A program made the translations under genes and the position numbers. Positions 24,173 to 36,393 of a DNA stretch of 64,000 nt are shown here, one piece after another (position 1 is the stretch's first letter; each line of letters begins with the position of its first letter). Origin of the DNA: Paraescarpia echinospica (Eukaryota > Annelida > Polychaeta > Sabellida > Siboglinidae); NCBI GenBank assembly GCA_020002185.1, contig CM034539.1:27354721-27418720 (forward strand). Reading direction: 5' to 3'. The notes beneath the pieces are model-generated. The model did no database searches. It worked only from the letters and a program-made list of their open reading frames with translations, and was not told the origin of the DNA.

Positions 24173-24967
24173 ATTATCATGAGAAATGAAAATGTAATGT
24201 AAATTATTTGTGAAAATATAAAACAGTAATAAAAAAGAATTATTTAGAAAAATTATACGTGGCATGAAAAATATATAACAGTCCTCGTGATACATAGATA
24301 ATTTAAACAAGTAAAATGCTACTCTCAGTGTATCAACAGATTGTTGATGAAAAATGTGAAAAGGCTTTCAATACCATTACTTAATCACAAACTTGTGTTG
24401 TACATAACAAGTGCTTGGTGTGTGTTGCAAGAAGTCTGCTGGCTACCACTGACTATCAGCAACACAAACAGAATGAAACCCTACCAGTGTAACAATGCTA
24501 GATAATAAGTGTATTTTGTTATGGACACTGCTAAAGTTATAGTTGAATTGAATACAAATACCTTGTATTATTGAATTTTAATAAATGTGTCGTCACATAA
24601 AAAAAATATCATACATGTCAGAGCCATGCTAATTGCCACTTTTTCTTTGGTATAGGTAGATGCAGATGTACACCAAAAAGTCAGGAAGCATATATGCAGT
24701 ACCATCAAAGACAGCGAAAACATACAGTGATGTCATCGATATATAAACTGATGTAGTTCACTGAAGAATGCTCGACACTGAACCTCTCTCACAGCATTGA
24801 AAGTTGTTGCCTGAAGACTCATGCCATATCTGCCAGACCCTGGCACCCACCATTCCATCACCAACTGCAGTGCTAGTCAGGCGTTACCACATTCTTATGT
24901 CGAGCAACCTGCATTCTACATTGGTTTCCAGTCAGTCAGGCTAACTGGCTGACCTGGAAGCCAGTGT

Positions 24968-26174
24968 CAGACCTGCCTACCATTCCGGATTGTCCGGAAT
25001 CATTCCGGAAATACACCAAAATTTACGGTATTACGGCGAGGGATGAAAATATTACGGATTCTTTCATTGTCACAATGAGCGTCAATCAATTCCGTACTCC
25101 TCAAATTTAACTTCACTTTAATCAACATATATTCGCTGCTTGTTGTGATATGGTTTTTCATTTGCTGGTTCTGGTCGTAATCTGACCAATAGCAAACAGC
25201 GTTACGAAAAATTCGCATTTCCGCGCTCATGGCGCTCAAACAAAACGAAGTCACGACTCACGCAGCACGAAATGATGCCGGGGATCGAAACGGCACCATT
25301 ACCAGCCAAGAAGAAACGTGTACTGCAAACGTTTATAACAGCATGCACGCAGACATAGCCCGTATTGTCAAGTTTAAAGAAGGGGGTCGGCTTTACATAT
25401 TGCCGGATACACACAATTTATTTTCCTATTTCACATGCCATGGTCACAGGTGACCGGGATAATTGCAGGTACTGACTACGTCGTTGTTAGACTAGTACTA
25501 GTGACAGAGTAGTGAGTGTTGGGCCAACTGACTGTACTAAGACTAAGTTAGTGTATTTATTGAGTTTAGTCTATCATTTACAGCCTATAATACAGGGATA
25601 GGCTTATATACTAGAGTTGAGAAGACTAGAGTCTAGATGTCGATGATTAGCATAACGTAATGGTTTTGCCATCCCCCGGCATGACTGTCTTTGATCTAGT
25701 CAAGCTACTATACTGTGTAGTCTATGGCCTGGCCCTAGGTATACCGGCTACTAATATTAATCCTAATGACACCACAAATAGACAATGACGTGATGCATTG
25801 TTATAATTTGTCAAGTTTTTGTAGTCGGCATGCAGTTTTTGAAATTTACATAAAATCAGAATTATAATGTGGATACATTAAGTTACGCTTCTTCACGTTT
25901 GATTTCCATCAATGCTGGTTATGAACATCTACCTTACCTTGTTAACTGAACACTTCAAAACACCTCATAGTTTATTAGAGACAACTATGTTTTGGGTGTA
26001 ACTATCATCATAGTCACAGTATCAAAGTATTACTGACAGTGTCAATGGTGTTCTGTTCGTAACAATATCTGACACGGTTCTGAACTATTACTGACAGCAA
26101 GTCTATATTCCTGAAAATCAGCGTAAATGGGAAGATGGATTACTGACAGGAAGTTTTTGGGGTAGGCAGGTCTG
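24968..26174. mobile_element. hAT-like non-autonomous DNA element, CAGTGT target duplication
   Basis: A perfect 14-bp terminal inverted repeat, CAGACCTGCCTACC at the left and GGTAGGCAGGTCTG at the right, is flanked by CAGTGT on both sides (24962-24967 and 26175-26180). The CAG...CTG ends fit hAT elements, although hAT duplications are usually 8 bp and I see only 6. The interior has ATTCCGGA repeats at the left end. The small open frame at 25229-25453 has no recognisable domain, so the element is probably non-autonomous. Confidence 0.6.
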
Positions 26175-26180
26175 CAGTGT

Positions 26181-27560
26181 ACACCCCATTGGCACTGGGG
26201 AATCTGTCACGGATGCAACATGACACAATTGGGATCACTCGGTGGCCATTCACATGATAAACTGTTAATATTGGCTGTAGAATCTCGTCCGAGATCCTGG
26301 GCATACAACTGCCCCGTATGCCATATTAACTTGGAGAGATAGTGGTTCTAAGCACACTAGTTCAATCTCCTGTAAAGCAAAGCATATATTCAGTAAACAA
26401 AAACAGACATCATAGTAGTGTTGGGAGTAAATAATTATGGAGTTGTTCATTGTCATAATCAATAAATTAAAAATAATGTTTCATGTATGATCTGCAGTAT
26501 TTCACAAGAAAAAAGGCAGCAAGAAATGTTCTAATACAGCTGCATCTATACATGTTGATATCTTAGGAATAGTCGGTGTTTACCGGAGTTGATCCGGGTG
26601 GAGGAAGAGGGTGGGTTGATACAGACATTAGTGGAATATGTTATTTTTCAAAATGGTGAGAAAAAAATTAACTATTTTTTTTACTAGGTGTTCATTGTCA
26701 TGACATGTATTTAAAATTGTTCTATTTCATTACAGTGATGCTTGATCTTAGTCAATATTATAGACTGATTTGAATTCTGCTAATCAGTAAAGCATCAGTA
26801 AAGTGCATTTATATTTTTTGTTTTGTTTTCAGTATACAAATTCATGTCGGTGTCTGCCATGTGTAACTACTACACATATTCATGTTTGACATTTTAAGCC
26901 TGAGGTTTAATGGTTAAGGTGAATGTTGGAAATGACAAAAATGAGGTGTTATTGTGATGGTAACAGTGTATTTTCCTGTCAAGTATTCAAAGGTTCATAA
27001 TATGTATGTCTACCTTCTTCAAGAATGAATAATTTATTTTATAAACTTATTTCAGAGTCATCGCCATATGCTAAATACTTTTTAAAGGTGTAATAATATG
27101 TATGTGTTGATACCCTGGGTATAATATACAAGTGCACAAGTCAACCTAGTTTGTCGTGTCCAATATGCTATTATTAAAATGTGTATGAAGACAAATATAT
27201 CTTTAAATGTGCACATTAAAATTTGTTGATAACTTATACGTAGTTGGTTGTTATAAATTACCTGGATTGATTAAATGTGGACCTCCCGCAGACTATCTAT
27301 CCTCCCTGTGTCTGCCTGGCCCGGGTGACCGCCTCTAGCCCCTCCTCTGCCTCCTCTCAGTCTCATTCATGGGTTGCAGTGTGGCCTCTAGCAATATCAT
27401 AATTGAAGTTACGTATTATGTATTTATATATTGCTGTGGTGAGAATATATACACATATTGGTAAATACATAAGAATAGCTGGCATATGTCAGTTGAAAGG
27501 TATCACAGGATACCAATTAATGCATTACATACACTATACCCAGGCATCAAGGAACACAAT
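26181..27560. other. Intron sequence, nothing recognised
   Basis: AT-rich, with a short pyrimidine-rich island near 27285-27370. No supported coding sequence. Confidence 0.35.
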
Positions 27561-27564
27561 CAAA

Positions 27565-27678
27565 ACAAGTGCGTACATTTTCTTGTGTAATCCTTATATA
27601 TATATGGTGTGCTCTAGCTGTATTTATATTTATGTATTTACACGTACATTTATATATTGAATAAAATCATCATCATGG
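27565..27678 (+). repeat. LINE-type 3' tail ending in (ATC)n, copy 2
   Basis: Same order of blocks as 8020-8145: TTTCTTGTGTAATCCTTATATAT, TTTACACGTACATTT, then ATTGAATAAAATCATCATCAT. See copy 1. Confidence 0.55.
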
Positions 27679-28577
27679 TTGTCATATAAAAATCTTAATT
27701 ATTTTGCATAAAATACAATGCAAATCAACAATATTCGGCAGTAACAGTATCAAAATATGAGTCACAAAACAATGTTTTAATAATTACGATCACTAATATA
27801 ATACTCCCATGTTTGACAGTCTGTTGCACAAATTACGGATGCTCCCTGACTAAGTTACTCGTACGATCAACAGGGGCCTGCTGCCAAAGCAATATTTCTT
27901 GTCATTTCGGACCCTCATGTCATCTACTCTCTACATTTATTGTCGGAATAACAAAGCTTATTAACAAGATCCTGCGTAACCAAATACAGTACTTATCAAA
28001 TATTATGCTCATTGACGTTGCCACTCTCTGACTGAATCTCTGGCTGATTTCATACGCCTATGCTATGGCGATGGTGACTGCCTCAGAGTCAGTCTCGAGT
28101 CGAGTGTATCTGTATCCGTATTCTGACTGGCAAAATGTCCTATGGACACATCATGCCAGTGCGCATGGTGGCTCTTTTGGACTATTGTTTTACATGTTGG
28201 GCTAGACTAATCTGGAATGAGTTCAATGAAGAATTTCACTCTTTTATTGTGACTGGGAAAAAGTTGTTTCCAAATATGTTTGTCGAGTGCCTGATTTGTA
28301 CTAACTGTTTATTATGTTTACGTGAGCATCTGGTGTTGCGTTTGATGTATTGATCTAGTGGGATATATATGAGGTCATGTTCCATTTTATATAATATGCT
28401 GAGTCTTTGGGTTTTTCTTCTTGATTGGAGGGTGTCCCATTGGAGGTCTTTAATGAATTGTGTTACCCTTCCTGGCTCTCTAGAATAGCTGTTCTTACAA
28501 AATCTGGCGGCTTGTCTCTGGGTTCTTTCTATGAGTTTGATATTTCTTAGGCAATGTGGATCCCATGATGCTGACGC

Positions 28578-28997
28578 TTATTCAAGTATAGGGCGGACAA
28601 GGGTTGTGTAGGCTATGGACTTGATATGGTTTGGGCATTTATTTAAATTTCTTCTAATAATTCCTAAAGTCTGTTGTGCTTTTTTTGTGACTGAGTTGCA
28701 TTGTGTTGTCCAATTTAATGTATTTGATATATGTATGCCAAGATAACAGTGTGATTCGACAGATTTAAGTTGTTGTCCGCAGAACGTGTATAGATTTGGT
28801 GTCAGTTTTCTTGAGGCTATTGTCATTGTATCACATTTAGTGGGGTTGAATTTCATAAGCCAGGTGTGTTGCCATTTCAAGTTTGAGCAGATCGTTTTGG
28901 AGGACAGACGTGTCTTTGTTAGTTTTAATCGGTGAATATAATAGGCAGTCGTCTGCAAAAAGGCGAACAGTTGAGGAAAGATTACCTGGCAGGTCAT
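28578..28997 (-). pseudogene. LINE reverse transcriptase, thumb and C-terminal segment
   Basis: 139 open codons, with FNPTKCDTMTIASRK, YLGIHISNTLNW and QTLGIIRRNL, typical of the thumb following FADD in CR1/Jockey elements. The FADD itself is in an adjacent frame at 28948-28959, so a frameshift lies between them. Confidence 0.8.
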
Positions 28998-29119
28998 TTA
29001 TGTAAAGTAGGAAAAGTAGGGGCCCCAGTACTGTGCCCTGTGGTACCCCAGAGATGACTTGAGTTGATGTTGACTTAGATCCATTTATAACAACTTGTAG
29101 AGTCCTTCCTGTAAGGAAG

Positions 29120-29404
29120 CTATTTATCCATGATGATATTGGGCCTGTGATGCCAGTGTTTGAGTTTGTGGATTAGTCTTTTATATGGAACTTTATCGAA
29201 TGCTTTGGTGAAGTCAAGGGTGGCCATGTCTACAGATCTCTTCTCATCAAGGGATTTGCTTTTGTCGTGGACTATTTGAATTAATTGTGTTTCAGTTGAT
29301 CTTTTGGCACGGAAGCCATGTTGGTGGTCAGTTAGAATGTGGTGCTGCTCCAGGTGTTTCATAATGTGACTATGTATGATGTGTTCAAGAAGTTTAGAAA
29401 CCAC
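29120..29404 (-). pseudogene. LINE reverse transcriptase, palm segment
   Basis: 94 open codons with HQHGFRAKRSTETQLI, DMATLDFTKAFDKVPYKRLI and a basic linker. The first Asp of the catalytic triad (TLDFTKAFD) is present. The following GVPQG and FADD blocks lie just to the left in other frames. Confidence 0.85.
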
Positions 29405-30389
29405 AGGTGTTAAGGATATTGGTCTGTAGTTGGATGTTTCTGCTCAACTTCCTTTCTTAAAAATTGCTGTTACTTTGGCTTCTTTCCAGGTATTGGGGAC
29501 TTGTCCAGAGTCAACAGATGATTGGAAAATGTCATGTATTATTTTTGCTAGATGAGACGCATATCTGTTTAAAAACCATGGTGGAATGCCATCTGGTCCT
29601 TGTGATTTAGAAATGTTAATTTTGGAAAGTTGATCAAGTACTCCTTTAAGCGAAATTGTTAGTTTGGGACTTCTGGCCATATCTGGTAGGGTGGAATTTC
29701 CTTCGTCTGTAAAGACACTTTGGAACTGATTGTTTAAGGCTTCTGCTTTATGTGTGTCGTCGCTAAAGATGTTACCCGCAATGTTAAGGTCCCCAATACT
29801 CTGGTTATCCTGTCTAAGTGTAGAGATGAAGCTCCAAAATTATTTAGGTTTCTCTGTTATTGTTGTTGTCAGGATTTGACTTATGTAGGATAGTCTAGTA
29901 GAACGATTGTGTTTATGCATGTTTCTCCTGATATCACATAATTATTTCCAGTCTTCTGGATTTCTAGTTCTTTTTGCCTTGTTGTATAGCTGTTTCTTTC
30001 TTTCGCACATTTTCTTTAAATCTTTATTGAACCAGGGAAGATTGTGTCTTGAAGTAGTAAGACGGTGCGGTACATATTGATCATAATGTTGATCATTTTC
30101 GTGGAAACAAGATTCCACTTGTCATTGACTGTCATGTTTTGGTTTTGAGTGAAGTATTTATGTGTGAAGTTTTCAAGAGATTTCTGGATATTAATGTTGT
30201 CAGCTTTATTTCTAAAGAAGACTTTACGTTTCGGACGCTGTTTGGGCGAGATGTTTACATCAATGATGATTGTACTATGATCTGCTATTCCGTCTTCTAC
30301 ATTTATCTTCTTTAATAACCCAGGTCTATTGGTGAAGACAAGATCTAAAATATTGTTGGCAAAAGAGTGTAGACGTTTGCAAGCTGCAA

Positions 30390-31750
30390 TTCTCGTTGAA
30401 TTAATACACGGCTACGCGTTCTTGTTGCTAACTGCGATAGTGTAATACGTACCTTCGTACAACCTCTTTAGAATCGTCATCTTGATACGCCAAAGCACGT
30501 GTGTGTTGTTACTGTTTTCGAATGCGTGGGATGCCGATCTCGCGTAAAGCATGTGACCGAAATGGCGCAGTAGGTCAACAGCGCAATTGGCTTTCGCCCG
30601 GTATAACGACAAATCTTGTTTTGACGATTAAAAAACAAGTACGCATTTTTTTAATAAACCGACTGTGAGCACTAGTTAACCTATTCACACATTACGCATT
30701 ACACAGGATTGGCGCTGGGCAAACGAACTGATTGAGCACCTTTAAGCTTAGCCAATAATACCGCTTGCCAGATAGTTCCGGTGGATAGGGAATTAGTAGA
30801 CATAGTTATTTGAATACACAATACCGCTCCTCAGAATAGTCGAAATGGTAATTACATAGGGATTCCTGGAAGTCGAGGGTTTCGTCTTGGAACTGTAGCG
30901 CGGGTAGGTCGGGTGTATGCACTATTCTCACGGGTGGTTCGGTGAAGTAAATTATGCGTTTGATTCGGCAAACTTCCATGCAATGCGTACAAGATGTACC
31001 ACGGGTAGTGTACGTAGTCACACCCCTGGCTTGCGGTGATGTATGCAAACGTAGAAACGTAGTGTTAGTAGTCTTGTACACATTGACGGTGACGGTAAAC
31101 CTTGATGGAAATCAGTATTCCGCGCGATAGTTCGCTAGAACACATAGCGCAGTAACCATTGACGGTATGATATGTTATGTAAATTACGACACGTTCCTAG
31201 TGACGTGAACGGTTTGTGAACGCTATAAAATATACGGTTACGACGTTCACATTGCTTCCACGTAACTACGTACTGGTCATATATTAATTTTTGCTATTTT
31301 GGAATAATATTTGTAACATTTTGTTCCGTCTACAACATTTGAATGCAGAGCTATTAATTGAGTCCATTAGTCATACGTACGTCATTGCCCTTATTTGGTG
31401 TCCAGTCGTCAAAGTGATCCGCTATATTGGCTATACATAATCGAATGTTGTGTATTGTTTACTATGAAACCGAAACGGTGCAGCAGTATTGTGATGGATA
31501 GTGACATATCTAACGCCTGATAGTAATATACAAGTTCTTAAGGTTACCGGCCAAAGATGTGCAGTTGAAAAAGTAGCGGATTGTTTCCCTCGTTTGGTTG
31601 CAATAGACGCTGACGCTCTTTCTGACAGTTGTGTATAGCCAGCCAAAGGTCGTTGCTATGATACGCGGCCGGATGTCACGTAATCACTAATAGACTCAAT
31701 TAAACACAATTTATCACGTAAACATATGCATATAGGCCAAGCGTGCTGCG
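30390..31750. other. Intron sequence; one unassigned 91-codon minus frame
   Basis: The minus-strand frame 30806-31081 (MYKTTNTTFLRLH...) has a balanced composition with CTHCMEVC and an acidic C-terminus, but I recognise no family and see no supporting exons. The rest is non-coding. Confidence 0.3.
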
Positions 31751-31754
31751 TCGT

Positions 31755-31855
31755 ATTCGTATAGCTAAGCTAATCATTATTATTATTACCAACATGTCTA
31801 CAGCGCCATGTATCCTGGACCAGCCCGTTCATAGGCTCGTACACACATTATAAAA
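31755..31855 (-). repeat. Minus-strand LINE 3' tail with (ATA)n
   Basis: Minus strand reads CAGGATACATGGCGCTGTAGACATG and then (GTA)ATAATAATAATG, the same GGCGCTGTA-plus-trinucleotide design as the LINE tail at 17340-17392. Confidence 0.5.
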
Positions 31856-31949
31856 CGTACATGGAATTATACGAAAAGTCTAAGAAATATATATATATAT
31901 CCAGGTAAAACATAGTAAACGTTAATGTTGCCTTCGTGTCGTGTTGTAG

Positions 31950-32057
31950 TACAACCGCTACGGGAGAACTCCATTTGCGACCCCTGGGACGACACGTGCG
32001 ACTCGGGCTTGACTTGCTTAGAATGTCCAGGGGAACTCCGTCCCCACTGCGCCGCAG
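31950..32057 (+). CDS. Exon 6: cysteine module D
   Basis: 108 nt, phase 1 to phase 1, between GTGTTGTAG and GTAACC. It reads QPLRENSICDPWDDTC... with five cysteines, C-x6-C-x5-C-x2-C-x7-C. The second-cassette exon at 49273 shares MEN/REN, C-D, and the C-x2-CP core, so they are homologous. I do not recognise it as a named domain. Confidence 0.82.
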
Positions 32058-32309
32058 GTAACCGTCACGTATGTTTAGTGTCTTTACACCCACCCACGCA
32101 TTAACAAATTATTCGGCTATATTGGCGCCATACGGTGAATTAAGCACGATCTAAATAACAAGCGTTGAGTGTTTTGCATACATCGCCAATTGGTAGATCG
32201 GAGCTCAATGGTCCATGCATTCACATAAGCGAGTTGACCTCGTAGGAGATGCACGGATAATACTGCAAAGTTAGCGTATTTATGTACGTAAATTGTCTTG
32301 ATATTAGTA

Positions 32310-32450
32310 TGAATGAATGAATGAATGAAATGAAATTTATTAGACCAATAATTATAAACACATATTATAATAGAGTATATACAATAAGTCAGGAGACTCC
32401 CGTTAAGGCATTTAAATGCCGCTGCCACGAGAGCCACCTCAAATAATAAT
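32310..32450 (-). repeat. LINE 3' UTR (minus) ending in (TTCA)n
   Basis: Minus strand reads GTGGCTCTCGTGGCAGCGGC, ATTTAAATGCC, GGTCTAATAAATTTCATTTC and then ATTCATTCATTC. This is a typical LINE 3' end with an AATAAA signal and a tetranucleotide tail. Confidence 0.5.
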
Positions 32451-32531
32451 GAAAGTATAATAATAGTATATTTACTAAATAATTTAACTGGTAATACAAA
32501 CAATTATAATCAAAATAAGTTCAGTAGCTGT

Positions 32532-32636
<105 letters not shown>

Positions 32637-32951
32637 AATGAGACGTCATTCAAGTCACAAAATGCATCAACATACATTACAATACGTTATAATTATCTTC
32701 CACATATATAACAGTTAATAATAGTACAAACATTCTGACATATTTCAATATTGTATCTTTTGATATAGGTGGAGAATCCATGGATACTGTGTGTGAATAT
32801 TTTGTTTATTAATAATAATATCGGGATAATTATTGAATATCTTTGCTATGCTGAATCTTATGTTTCTTTTGGCGAATTCGTGATTTACTCCTCGGATAAA
32901 TACATTTTGTGTGTAGTAACAAAAATACAACAATGTTTGGAGATTGACTAT

Positions 32952-33709
32952 CTACATACTACAGTCCATGAACCAAGCCTGCAAATTTTGAAGTTGATTC
33001 TCAAATTGACGGAATAACTCCCACTATGTTTTTCAGTTACACCAATATCTGAGGTGTCTGAATATGGGTGATGGACATTTCAGAAGCGTAGCTTATTACC
33101 TTTTTGGACGCCATCTTTAAACATGGCTGCCATTTTCAAGTGGAAGTCGAGCTATTCAAAATTCGTGTCCTACAGCCAAATCTACTGATTGGATCTTAAA
33201 GTTGCAACGAAAGTTGTTCGTAATAACATGCCGACTAGGGCAATAATCATACAATCTTTCTGATTATGGGGGGAAATGTCAAGGAAAATGCAAAACAATT
33301 GAAACTATGCAATTTGCTACACTATTGTCATTTTAGATATATTCTGTATTGCTTGTGGTGTTTGAAAACGGGAACATTACCATACAGACTTCACTTCCCT
33401 CTTTCGGCAAAACGACTCGGCAGATTTGCATGAAATGTTGTGTGATTACGTAAACATATGTGTTACGTACGTGTGATGTCAGACACAAAGTAACTAAGTT
33501 GTGCATATGATTGATTAACCTAATAACTACTTCAGAAACCATGCCAACCGTTAGCCTATAAATGATATGTATAAACTTCTGCCTTCGAATATATAAACTC
33601 AATAAAATATGTAAATTCAGTTATATGATCGGCAGTTACGTTCTGCTATGCACATAATCTCTGTTTTCAAACGTGTGGCACTAGAACATGGTCCAAAATA
33701 TACCTTTAA
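32952..33709 (+). repeat. Left long inverted-repeat arm of the 4.3 kb element
   Basis: Begins at CTACATAC and ends at ACCTTTAA. Its complement is 36394-37287. The right arm carries small insertions, which explains the length difference. Confidence 0.8.
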
Positions 33710-33719
33710 TGTTGTGGGC

Positions 33720-34765
33720 TACTTGCACTCAAGTAGCCCACAACTATTGTCCACTGTCCAGGAAATGTTACGCAACGCCTTGGACATAGTGTCCTCCTTC
33801 AGTTTGAAAATTTAGTAAAAATTTGCTCAGTTCGCAAAGGCCTCTAAAATAGCATGGAAGCATCCTGACCAGTACCGGAGAATTGTTCTCATGTTGGGTA
33901 ATTTCCAAACCGTATACAACTTTATGTTCAGCATTGAGAACATGTTCGGAGATGCGGGACTTTGTGATCTGGCGGAAGAATGTGACATTATTACCGAGGC
34001 CTCTGTCAACAAGGGTTTGCTAAGCAAACAGTACAACCGCACCGTTCGTCTACACTAGCGGGCATACGAAGCTTTGATGTAGCTCGCTTGGAAAGGATTC
34101 CTTGAATAGAAATGGGTGGAATTGGATCATCCTGACGGTTGTGTCAAGTTTAACAAGTCTACATATTGCAGAGTATTCATACGAAAACGTGTCAGGAAAC
34201 TGTTGTTGCTGCTGAGATCGGTGTTTAATGTAGAAAGACTTGTTCATGGACTATCTGGATGTTCTGCGTCAACATCGTGGATGTCTGGCACGGTTCTGGA
34301 TGACGTACATCGACATGGTGAGCATCCTGCTTGGGCTATTGTGAGATGACAGGGAGGGCAACTCGAATCTTCACTTGGCATGCATCCAACAAGTGTTTCC
34401 CTGATGCCTCGATGTGGGCAAGGTGAACTAGGCAAGGAACTTACATGTGTATTATGCACTGATGAAACAGCCTGAAAAGAGTGTCCAACAGTATACCAAC
34501 ATTTCCTACGAGGATACTTTCCACTCAGACAAGGTAACCCATTTGGCCATATCACATTGGACTAAAATTACAGAAGAAATGGTTAAAAGGATATACAATT
34601 GTAGGAGGGACGAAAGGCTGATAATTCACTGCAGCATTATAGTGCATGTAGAGGCAAACGGACCTTGACTCCGTGGTTCACATGCTCAGCGGATTGATCG
34701 ACTGGTCCCACATATCACACCAATGCAATCACGTCCTTGACCAGCGTGCAACAATGATTAAAATA
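33720..34765 (+). pseudogene. Uncharacterised element ORF, C-terminal half (decayed)
   Basis: Plus-strand translation in shifting frames gives AWKHPDQYRRIVLMLGNF, FMFSIENMFGDAGLCDLAEE, LSKQYNRTVRLH, ARFWMTYIDMVSILLGLL, DREGNSNLHLACI and YYALMKQPEKSVQQY. From recall, this order of motifs marks a large, multicopy, uncharacterised protein family common in marine invertebrate genomes. Stops and frameshifts make it a pseudogene. Its N-terminal half lies on the other strand at 35.75-36.1 kb. Confidence 0.6.
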
Positions 34766-35281
34766 TATGGTTAGATAACTCTTCAAAAGTGTGATTTCTG
34801 CGTTTAGCTTCTGTATGAGAGCCGTTGCGTGAATCGGTGTAGCAGTGGTTTGGGACCATCATCTGGCTGGTCCACCATACTTTCCAGGTGCAATGCAAGA
34901 GCAGCTCGCTAGCTTTCTTCCTGCTTCCGTCAATGTTTGCAACTGAACATAGATACGGTCCAAGAGGATGGGAAAACACAGTGTGCATCCTATTTTTGCA
35001 TTCAGTTCCACGATGCAGAAAAACCTCCTGTCAGTTTTAAAGATTATTTCTTTATTTGAGCCAATCACTCATTTCTTCTAGCATTCACCAAATGTTTTTC
35101 AAGTTCAGTTTCTTGATAGGGTCGAATAAACCTATGCCTTCCTGAACTCACTGTTCCTGAAACGTCTAGTACACGTGTTCCCAATTTGCAGTGCGTGCAG
35201 AGGATCACCGGAGACGTCAGGTCTGGCAGCTGCACTTGTCGAAATGATAAGATTGGAACGGTCCTGCCCAAACATGTTTGC

Positions 35282-36120
35282 CTAGTCGTTCTTTAGTAGA
35301 TCAACTATTGCTTGGACCGGTGTTGGGTCTTGGACAAAGAATGACTCACGCAATTGCCTCATGTCAACAGCACGGTGTTCTACTGTATGTAAAGTACAGC
35401 GCAACTCTACCCCATGCCGGAGGCTGAAGCATGTTTCCTCGTCCTGTTTGTGTATCCTTTTTGACATTTTCTTCTGTAATATTCGTAACAAGGTGTTGCG
35501 TAGCATTTCTTCTTCGACAGTGGACATTTCGCATATTGATAGTGGGCAAATATACAAATGATGGTTCCAGCAAACAAGTCACACCCACACGTGGTTACTC
35601 CGCTGTGCTGTTAATGCTGCATCTGCAAGAGGTCCATATAAATCAGGTGGTTTGACTTAGGTGGACCTTCTCTTCTTCTAACGCTGTACACTGTAAGCAA
35701 TTTCTCGGATAGCTAGATTGATCGCATCTATTCTGTTTTAGCCATAGTAAAAGGTATCTGATGCTGCTTGCACTTTAACAACTTTGGTGGGAAATGATGC
35801 CATTGACTCGATGTTCCTCCCCCGTCAGCGATTCCTCTTGCCTAATGGTATTGTCGTATCCTAAGACTGTTGGGATGGAATGATGTACATTGGAAGGAAG
35901 TAGAACGTAATCATTGTCAACACTTGATAGTTTATCTACGCGCAGCGCTGTGTCAATTTCTTTCACACAAATATGCGTTTTCAGAATTTTGATTACCTCA
36001 ATCTTTCCTGTGAAAGATTTTATAATTCACAGAAGTAGGACGTGCTTGGATGACTCCATAGCACCAACACTCACAGCGTTTATAACACGCTGGTTATTGA
36101 CCGTGCCAATCTGTTAACGC
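35282..36120 (-). pseudogene. Uncharacterised element ORF, N-terminal half and second segment (decayed)
   Basis: Minus strand. Between 35966 and 35775 it reads HSIPTVLGYDNTIRQEESLT followed by GEEHRVNGI. I recall the pattern DN.DR.EETL.G...HRVNGI as preceding the motifs found on the plus strand at 33.7-34.8 kb, so the two halves now face each other. The minus frame 35282-35557 (91 codons, EEEMLRNTLLRILQKKM) and the next one at 35065-35271 could be a second ORF or displaced parts of the same one. Confidence 0.5.
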
Positions 36121-36393
36121 GAGCAGAACCGTCCTCACACGCACGGATTAAGACCCGAAGAAATGTATGTAGAGATGGCAGAACAGTAACATCATCAGTT
36201 TGTTAGTTCAAAATAATTTTATTACTACCGCCTCAAAAAATAATTCGAGGCATTCTCTATGTGTTTGACATTCAAGATTTCGTGGACTATATTTAGTTAA
36301 CTAGACGTTTCGGCTAGTTACGTAATGTAACAGCTGGACGGAAGCGCATGCTCATGCAAAGGGTGATTAAAATTGATTATTGCGGCGTCATCT

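Larger units (their letters stand above)
28190..30385 (-). mobile_element. CR1/Jockey-like LINE relic (endonuclease end to C-terminus)
   Basis: Minus strand from right to left: the end of the endonuclease domain (DLVFTNRPGLL...GIADHSTI, near 30250-30360), a linker, reverse transcriptase, and the C-terminal WNSSLNSF region near 28210. RT landmarks are SKSQGPDGIPPWFLNRYA, LDFTKAFDKVPYKRLI, GVPQGTVLGPLLFLLYINDL and FADD (28948-28959). Several frameshifts and stops (for example TAA after VRPILE) make it non-functional. It sits in the long intron between exons 5 and 6, in the opposite orientation. Confidence 0.88.
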
